From Calditrichota bacterium (GTDB taxonomy: Bacteria; Zhuqueibacterota; Zhuqueibacteria; Oleimicrobiales; Geothermoviventaceae), in assembly GCA_013152765.1 (NCBI GenBank), contig JAADFT010000031.1, forward strand, positions 1-9,295: a stretch of 9,295 nucleotides of DNA, in the 5' to 3' direction. A model generated the notes under the pieces. It was not told where the DNA came from and ran no database searches. It was given only the letters and a program-made list of their open reading frames with translations. Shown piece by piece: positions 1-5,900 of the stretch (within the stretch, counting starts at the first letter, position 1; each line of letters begins with the position of its first letter). The translations under genes and the position numbers were made by a program.

Positions 1-435
1 AACACCGATGGCTCGGATTTTTCCCTCACGCTGCAAATCCAGGAGCGCCCGGAACGTCTCTTCGAAAGGCACCGCGTGATTAGGCCAGTGCACCTGGTAC
101 AGATCGATCCACTCGGTGTTGAGCCGCTGCAGGCTCGCCTCGCACGCCTTTTTCACGTCGTCGTAGTGCAGGTGGTCCGGCGACACCTTGCTGGCGATCA
201 CGGCTTCGCTGCGCCTCTCGCCGAGGGCCTTGCCCAGGAGCGTTTCCGCGTAACCGTTCCCGTAAGCCTCCGCCGTGTCGAAAAAGTTGATCCCCAGGTC
301 GAGCGCTTCGCGAATTGTCGCGATCGATTGCCTTTCGTCCTGTGGACCCCAGTTCGCGTCGCCCACCATCGGCCAGGTGCCAAGCGCAATCACGGAAACG
401 TGGATTCCCGACGTACCCAGTTCAGTCGTCCGCAC
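1..435 (-). CDS. Aldo/keto reductase, N-terminal part (runs off left edge)
   Basis: This is the first 145 codons of an NAD(P)H-dependent aldo/keto reductase, a soluble TIM-barrel oxidoreductase acting on aldehydes, ketones or sugars. The frame is open to base 1, so the C-terminal half, including most of the cofactor-binding part, is missing. All four residues of the family's catalytic tetrad are visible: Asp53 and Tyr58 in FFDTAEAYGNG, Lys83 in VIASKVSP, and His116 in LYQVHWPN. The N-terminus (LGTSGIHVSVIALGTW) is typical of the family. I chose the GTG at 433-435 because a GGAGGT ribosome site (440-445) lies 4 nt upstream and the first residues then match the usual family start. The start lies inside the 3' end of the phosphatase gene (14-bp overlap), which suggests translational coupling. 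The substrate cannot be told from this part. Confidence 0.93.
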   Translation of the reverse strand, partial: MRTTELGTSGIHVSVIALGTWPMVGDANWGPQDERQSIATIREALDLGINFFDTAEAYGNGYAETLLGKALGERRSEAVIASKVSPDHLHYDDVKKACEASLQRLNTEWIDLYQVHWPNHAVPFEETFRALLDLQREGKIRAIGV

Positions 436-1132
436 CGTTACCTCCAGGCTCTTCGGTCAGGAGCTTGACGATCGTCGACGTGTCCGTCAGATCTGGTTTT
501 GTGCTGGTCGCGCCCGCACGGAGCAGATCGTCCTCGGTGTACTCGCCCGTTGCCACTCCCAGGACGCGTGCTCCGTGCACGATTCCACAGGCCACATCCC
601 TCGGTGTGTCGCCCACAAGCCACACGTCGCGCGCAGGAAGCTCGAGTCCCCTCTGGTCCCGAAGTCGCTGCAGCGCAAACGGAAGCAGTTCCTCGCGATT
701 CTCCGAGTCGTCCGAAAACGCACCGATCTCGAAGTAGTGGTCAATGCCAAAGTGCGCCAGCTTGGCGAAACCACTCTCCCGCCAGTTCCCGGTCAGCAGG
801 CCGAGCACAACGTCGCCGTGTGCGCGCAGTGCCTCCAGTAATTCTTTGACGCCCGGCATCAACCGCTGCGCCGGACGAGGTTTGCGAAGTTCCTCGCCGA
901 TCAGCTCGAAGTACCGTCTCTTGAAACGTTCGACAGCCTCGTCGTCCCAGGAAAGACCAGCCCGTTGCAGCGCTTCGCGCAAAATGCCCGGGTCGGTCTT
1001 CCCCGACATGCGGATGCCCGCAAAGCCGTCGCGCACGCCAAAAACCTCTTCGAAGGCGCGAATCATGGCGTCTTTGCCAGCGCCTCCAGAATGGAGCAAA
1101 GTTCCGTCGATGTCGAAAAGAATCAGCTTCAA
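422..1132 (-). CDS. HAD-superfamily phosphatase (phosphoglycolate-phosphatase-like)
   Basis: A complete 236-residue haloacid dehalogenase-type hydrolase, a soluble Mg2+-dependent enzyme that removes phosphate from small metabolites through an aspartyl-phosphate intermediate. Motif I is FDIDGTLL, with nucleophile Asp7 and acid/base Asp9. Motif II is LLTGN with Thr114. A motif III lysine is probably Lys124 in GFAKLAHFG. Motif IV is WLVGDTPRD with Asp175 and Asp179. Residues 15-90 between motifs I and II form an alpha-helical cap (C1 type), as in phosphoglycolate phosphatases and related sugar-phosphate phosphatases. The start is TTG at 1130-1132: the protein then begins directly with the motif I strand, and AGGGAGA (1137-1143) lies just upstream. 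The last 14 bp overlap the aldo/keto reductase start. The natural substrate is not readable from the sequence; the family assignment is firm. Confidence 0.93.
   Translation of the reverse strand: MKLILFDIDGTLLHSGGAGKDAMIRAFEEVFGVRDGFAGIRMSGKTDPGILREALQRAGLSWDDEAVERFKRRYFELIGEELRKPRPAQRLMPGVKELLEALRAHGDVVLGLLTGNWRESGFAKLAHFGIDHYFEIGAFSDDSENREELLPFALQRLRDQRGLELPARDVWLVGDTPRDVACGIVHGARVLGVATGEYTEDDLLRAGATSTKPDLTDTSTIVKLLTEEPGGNGADD
440..445 (-). promoter_or_regulatory. Ribosome binding site of the aldo/keto reductase
   Basis: GGAGGT on the minus strand ends 4 nt before the GTG at 435. It lies within the last codons of the phosphatase gene and decides the start of the reductase, because no ATG is available near the family's usual N-terminus. 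Confidence 0.75.
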
Positions 1133-1347
1133 CGTCTCTCCCTGTCAGTGTGGAACGATCCAGCCAGCGCAAAACCGGCCCGCTTCCTGAGCACCTCCCC
1201 GGCGCTCAAATTTCCGAGATCCTCGCTGCAACACCTCTCGAGTTTCCCGCCATGTTCGGACCGGTGGACCCAGCCGCGCCCTCCCCTTTCGTGCTCCCTT
1301 CGCCACCTGGCTTTCACAAGTGTCCAGGCTGCCACGCCCGGGAAGTG
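1133..1347. other. Intergenic gap between permease and phosphatase
   Basis: A gap of 215 bp. Apart from the phosphatase ribosome site I see no convincing promoter, no strong terminator with a T-run and no coding signal. A weak CCTGG/CCAGG inverted repeat (about 1306-1328) lies shortly after the permease stop. Its stem is only about 5 bp and no T-run follows, so I do not call a terminator. The phosphatase and reductase could be read through from the permease promoter or have a promoter I do not recognise. Confidence 0.5.
1137..1143 (-). promoter_or_regulatory. Ribosome binding site for the TTG start of the phosphatase
   Basis: AGGGAGA on the minus strand ends 4 nt before the TTG at 1132. It supports this rare start codon, which gives a protein beginning exactly at the HAD motif I strand. 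Confidence 0.65.
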
Positions 1348-2667
1348 TTACAACAGCACCGCTCCGAGCAGCGCCACCGTTCCGGCCCCGACGAGCCCCT
1401 GCACCAGAGTCGCGAGTGTGTGCGCCCGAAGCGCCGTGGCCGTGTCCATGTCCGAAAACTGGGCCACAACCCAGAAGTAGCTGTCGTTCAGATGCGACAC
1501 AGTCATCGAGCCCGCTCCGATGGCAAGCACAACCAGCGCCTTGGCAACCTCCGAGTTCAGACCGAGGGACGGTAGCAACGGCACCATCAGGGCCGACGTG
1601 GTGATGATGGCTACCGTGGACGAACCCTGCGCCGTCTTGAGCAGCGCCGCAATTGCAAACGGAAGGAGAAGGCCCAGATGCCAGTGCGCTGCCGCCTGCC
1701 CGATCGTCTGGCCTACGCCAGTCGCACGCAGCACGTTCCCAAAGGCACCGCCAGCTCCCGTGATCAGGATGATCACACCGGCGTCTCGCAGGCCGTCCGT
1801 CACCCAGCTCAGTTGCTGACCACCGCCTGACCTGCGCGCGAGAGCAAAGCCCAACCCCACACCGACGAGCAGGGCAATCACCGGATGCCCAACGAAGTCC
1901 AGGGCCGCTTTGGCGAAACCCGTGCCAAACGGGTGCGCGGGGTAGTCCGCCACCGAGCGCAGGGCAATCAGGACGATCGGCACTACAATGGGCGCAAAGG
2001 CAAAAGCCGCGTTAGGCCGTGCCGCGGGCGCGCTACCCTCCGCAGGCGCACCGGGCTCGATTCGAAAACGCTTCGCGTAGAAAATCGCCCAGGCAAGACC
2101 AGCGGCCGCGGTCGGCACCGAGACCAGAAGCCCGAGCAAAAGCACAAGTCCAACGTCCGCACCCAACGTTGCGGCAGCCGCCAGCGGACCAGGCGTAGGC
2201 GGCACAAAGACATGCGTCGTGTAGAGTCCTGTACCTAAGGCCACGGCGAGCACGGCCAGAGAAATGCCCGTACGGCGACTCAAAGCCCGGTTCAACGCGG
2301 ACAGGATGACGAATCCTGAGTCGCAAAAAACCGGGATGGAGACGATGAAACCCGTGATCGACATGGCCAAAGGCGCCCGTTTTTCGCCCACTAAACGGAG
2401 CACGCTCTCGGCCATCGTCGCAGCGCCGCCGCTCCTTTCCAGAAAAGTGCCAATGATCGTGCCGAAAGCGATCACGATGCCAATGGCCCGGAGGGTATTT
2501 CCAAATCCCTCCGTGAGTTTGGCCAGAGTCGCGGAGGCGTCCAGGCCTCCGAGGAACCCCATCACCACACCAGCGATCAGCAGCGAAAGAAAAGGGTGAA
2601 CGTTCCACTTCGTGGCGGCAAGGATGATGAGCGCCACAACCACGATCAGGCCAGCAACTGTGAGCAT
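1348..2667 (-). CDS. GntP-family sugar-acid permease (gluconate:H+ symporter-like)
   Basis: A complete 439-residue inner-membrane transporter of the gluconate/D-serine (GntP) family, which takes up gluconate, related sugar acids or D-serine with protons. It is very hydrophobic throughout, with many membrane segments. Conserved family stretches are SIPVFCDSGFVIL (110-122), HVFVPPTPGPLAAA (152-165), ITGAGGAFGNVL (302-313), KTAQGSSTVAIITT (344-357) and GSMTVSHLNDSYFW (386-399). A hydrophilic loop rich in Ala, Pro and Gly lies around residues 201-219. I start at the ATG at 2665-2667, not the upstream in-frame ATG at 2730. AGGGAGG sits 6 nt before it, the length then equals that of E. coli gluconate permeases (about 440), and a consensus promoter overlaps the upstream ATG. 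Downstream phosphatase and reductase genes suggest carbohydrate use, but the exact substrate is open. Confidence 0.93.
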   Translation of the reverse strand: MLTVAGLIVVVALIILAATKWNVHPFLSLLIAGVVMGFLGGLDASATLAKLTEGFGNTLRAIGIVIAFGTIIGTFLERSGGAATMAESVLRLVGEKRAPLAMSITGFIVSIPVFCDSGFVILSALNRALSRRTGISLAVLAVALGTGLYTTHVFVPPTPGPLAAAATLGADVGLVLLLGLLVSVPTAAAGLAWAIFYAKRFRIEPGAPAEGSAPAARPNAAFAFAPIVVPIVLIALRSVADYPAHPFGTGFAKAALDFVGHPVIALLVGVGLGFALARRSGGGQQLSWVTDGLRDAGVIILITGAGGAFGNVLRATGVGQTIGQAAAHWHLGLLLPFAIAALLKTAQGSSTVAIITTSALMVPLLPSLGLNSEVAKALVVLAIGAGSMTVSHLNDSYFWVVAQFSDMDTATALRAHTLATLVQGLVGAGTVALLGAVLL

Positions 2668-2673
2668 CTTACG

Positions 2674-2680
2674 CCTCCCT
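2674..2680 (-). promoter_or_regulatory. Ribosome binding site of the permease
   Basis: AGGGAGG on the minus strand, 6 nt before the ATG at 2667. It is a near-perfect Shine-Dalgarno site and settles the start. The in-frame ATG at 2730 has no comparable site. Confidence 0.8.
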
Positions 2681-2708
2681 AATCCCGGTACCCGCGGTTT
2701 TGGTTTGG

Positions 2709-2737
2709 AAGATACGGAATGTTCGGCCATTTGTCAA
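2709..2737 (-). promoter_or_regulatory. Sigma70-type promoter for the permease
   Basis: On the minus strand, TTGACA (2737-2732, a perfect -35 consensus) is followed after exactly 17 bp by TATCTT (2714-2709, 4 of 6 matches to TATAAT). Transcription would begin near 2702, giving a leader of about 35 nt that contains the AGGGAGG site. The promoter falls across the alternative upstream ATG at 2730, so a transcript from it could not use that start. It would let the permease, and perhaps the two genes after it, be expressed independently of the giant gene. Confidence 0.65.
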
Positions 2738-2800
2738 AGGACTTGCGAGGCGGGAAACGAACAACGCGGGGCCCCCGGGAACGCGGACTTGTGTCTGGAC

Positions 2801-2921
2801 CTGCTACGTCATTTTTGCCTGCTGCTTTCCGCCCGGGGATCAAATCCCGGGCCACTTTGACGAGCCGCTCGCTGAAGCGGGCTCAACCCACGAAAAGACT
2901 ACCAGCACTTTGGCGTAGCAG
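2801..2921. other. Structured intergenic element: outer 11-bp stem with two inner hairpins
   Basis: CTGCTACGTCA (2801-2811) and TGGCGTAGCAG (2911-2921) are inverted repeats matching at 10 of 11 positions. In plus-strand RNA the odd pair is a G-U wobble, so all 11 can pair; in minus-strand RNA it is an A/C mismatch. Between the arms lie two hairpins: GCCCGGGGAT/ATCCCGGGC (2831-2852, 3-nt loop, one bulged G) and GAGCCGCT/AGCGGGCTC (2862-2884, one bulged C). The element starts 2 nt after the stop codon of the giant gene. No T-run follows on either strand, so it is not a standard intrinsic terminator. It could be a 3'-end processing or stability structure, a REP-like element or a small RNA. Confidence 0.5.
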
Positions 2922-2923
2922 AA

Positions 2924-5900
2924 TTAACCGTTTTCCTTGCAAAGGCGCGCAATCTGAAGCACGTAGAACCGAACCCTTGCCAGTTGCTCCTCGGTCAGCG
3001 CCTGCCCTTCGATCTTGACAATCCGCTCCACGTCGCGCAACGCGCGGATCACATCCAGCGGCACCTCGGTAGCGGTTTTCGGCAGATGCGTCAGGTACTG
3101 CACGGCGGCAATCAGGAACTGCCGCATGGCGTCGTCCGTTGTGCGGCGCAGGAGTCCCGCGATTTGCGAGCCAAGTCTGTACACGTCGGCCGGAGCAGCC
3201 ACAAGCGGCACGTCTGCAGCAGATTTCCCTTCCGAAAGTTTGCTGATGGCAAGGGCAAGACCAACAAAACTCTCCACCTGCCCGCGAATGGGCTCCTCGA
3301 TGATCTTCCAGATCTCAGCGCGCCAGGCAAACACACGCTGACGCATTTTGAGCATCTCGTCCACCTTCCGGCGCCACGTCTCGTCGACCGGACCCTGAAC
3401 TTCCCCGAGAAGCCCGGCCAGGTCCGTGTTGAACAGGTCGCGCTGGAGCAACACAGCCAGGTCGGGTCGCAACGCCGGGAGCACAGCCTGCTTCACCCGT
3501 CCGTTCTCCAGAAATCCTTCGAGCAGAAGGCCGTTCTGTCGAAGCAACTCGCGCTGCAAAGCCGGAATGAAGGTCTCGAGCGCGTCGTTGTCCTCGCGCA
3601 GGGCCACAAAAGCGGAGTTTCCAGCCGGGAATGCGGCCTCCAGCCTCCGGACCCAGGTGAGGCGAGGGTCGTGGTAAAGGCGCAGGGTGTTCAGGATGTC
3701 TTTCACCGGCAGGTTCGGGAAGACCCGTTCTTCCAGAACCTGTGTCGCTTCGGCCGCGCTGGATGCGGACTCGACAAACTGCTGCAGCGCTCGAAACAGG
3801 CCCGTGGTGAGCTGGTTCACCCCGAGGATCACCGTCTGCGCACGATTGTGGCCGATGGCCCGAAGAAGACTACCGTGCTTGGCCAGCGGGAGCGTCTGAG
3901 CCAGTCGCCCCACGATTTCTCGCTCTCGCCCCTGCCCCACCTCGCGGCTTGGCCGCACCACCGGACGGTCGCGAAGCGCCGGGATTGCCCTGGACACGAA
4001 GTACGAGATGACGTGCAGCCCGACCACGTCTTCCGGGCGCCCGTAGAGAATCTGGCGAAAGTGCTCGCGCACCGACTCGAGAAAGCGGTCGTACACTTCG
4101 TCCTTGCGGCCGAGCGTGAGAAGTTCCAGCTCTTGTAAGCCGCGCTCCAGAAAACGCAGACGCGTCTTCTGCAGAGCCGCTGCAGCGCGCCGAAGTTCCG
4201 CCTCGTGGAAACGCTGGCTTTCGCGAACGTGAAACAGGATTCGCGCGCGCTCGTCGACCGGAAGATGCCGCAAACGTTCCGCCAGGTTGCTCTGAAAGGT
4301 GCGAAACTCTCCCCCAGCCAGAATGCCGCGGAGGGGACTGCGAGCCCGCTCGGCAGCCTTCTGTTCCGCGTCGTTGAGATGTTCAGCCAGACGCTTCTTG
4401 GCCGTCCGGGTGTTCAGCACAGCCGGAAGGCCGGACTCGCGGTCGTAGTAGCCGCCTTGCCGCTGGGCTGGCTCCCCACTACCCAGCTTGATTCGCACCC
4501 TGTCGGAGAGTCCGTGCTCCGAGAGCCAGCGCACAGCCCGGTACTTCGCTTCGCGGTACAGGGCAGCACCGGCCGGTTGGCTCACCTGCTGACTCAGGTC
4601 CGAACCGGCCACAAACACCTCGCAAATGATCTCCGAGAACCGTTCGGCCGCAGGTTGCCCCGCTCGACGGCTTTGCACCGCGTAGTCCCAAACCCGGCCC
4701 AGGTACTTGTCCAGGTTGTGAACGGAGTCCAGGTCCTCGAACAGAGGGATCACCCACACGGCCGGGGCCTGTGGGCCACCGTGTCTCCGCTGGGCCGCCA
4801 GGCGCTCCGAGCGAATCTTGCGGTCCAGGGCAATCAGGGCCTCGGGATCTGTCGACATGCTGATCTGGATTCCGAAAATGAGCCCCGGCACGCCGTAGCG
4901 CACCGCCAGGCGGTTAATCTCTACCAGGTTGTGCACCGTGGTGTCGATGGCGAACTGGTCGTGCGCCAGAATGATCCGCTGGTGGATGCGCGGCGTCAGC
5001 GCGAAACGGCGCAGTACATCCCGGTAGCGAGCCAGGACACGCACCCCCGCCGGGTGTTTCAGCAAAGGCTCCAGGCGGTCGAGATTGCGGTACAGCACCT
5101 CGCGCAGGGACTGGTCGAGCTTCAGGTAAAACTCCAGGCTGGCGCGACGATCGCGGCGGAGTTTGAGCATGCGGCGCTCGAGCCGGTCGTTGTGTTGCCA
5201 CAAAGCGGCCAGCGGATCCCGGGCGAGCCGAAGCTTCATCCCCAAACGTCGGAAAGCGCTCGTGCGGACGTCGAAAGGCAGAACCCGAAGGTAGCGCTGT
5301 TCCAGCTGACTGGTGAGGTCGGTGATGTCGTCCAGCAGCCGCCAGAAAGCGCGGTTGTGCTCTTCCAGCCGCTGAACCGCCTCGGCCACCTCGGCAGGAA
5401 CGGACAAATCCGCACCGAGGGCGGTCGCGGTTCTCAGCAACGCCGCGAGTTGCTGCACGTCTTCGAGCAGCGCCGCAGCCGAAAGACGGTGTCCCTGCCC
5501 CGAGGGTCTCGTGCTGCCGTCCCAGTCGCCCCAGAACGAGAGCAACAGCGGTTCCTCCTCGCCGTAGCGAAACCGCAGGTAGTCCTCCGTCTGCACCAAA
5601 GTTCGGAGGTCACACACGAGCTCACGTGCCTCGGCTTTGGAGGTCACCGGCACATTCTCGCCCAGGAACTCGCGCACCATTTCCCGGGCCAGGGTGTCCA
5701 GATGCCGGTCGTCGAGGTCTCGACCTTCTGCGACGCGACGAACGAGTCGACGCGCCTGCACGTCCACCTGCACGGAGTAGGCCTGAGTCGGGTGAACCGT
5801 CCGATCGAAGAGACGCTTCCGAAAAGCCTGCCGACGCTCATCGAGGCTTTGAGGCTCCAGTTCCGTCTCCAGAAGGCTCAGGACCGTACCTGGCCGAGCC

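Noticed and set aside
1129..1335. Minus-strand 68-codon frame in the gap between permease and phosphatase
   Set aside because: It has a GTG start without a ribosome site, an Arg-rich composition with no motif, and its end runs into the phosphatase start. It is not supported as a gene.
2831..2852. Resemblance of the GGGATCAAATCCC hairpin to a tRNA T-arm
   Set aside because: The loop has A instead of the first T of TTCRANY, the 5-bp stem does not align with a 7-nt loop, and no D-arm, anticodon arm or acceptor stem could be found at the required distances.
2831..2884. Pair of hairpins as intrinsic terminators of the giant gene
   Set aside because: The stems are strong but are followed on the minus strand by GTCAAAG and GGAAAGC, not by a T-run, so a factor-independent terminator is not supported.
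2984..4138. Plus-strand open frame of 384 codons opposite the end of the giant gene
   Set aside because: Same reason: antisense shadow with no family motif. The minus frame carries the conserved RPSRE and LRAI-type motifs in this stretch.
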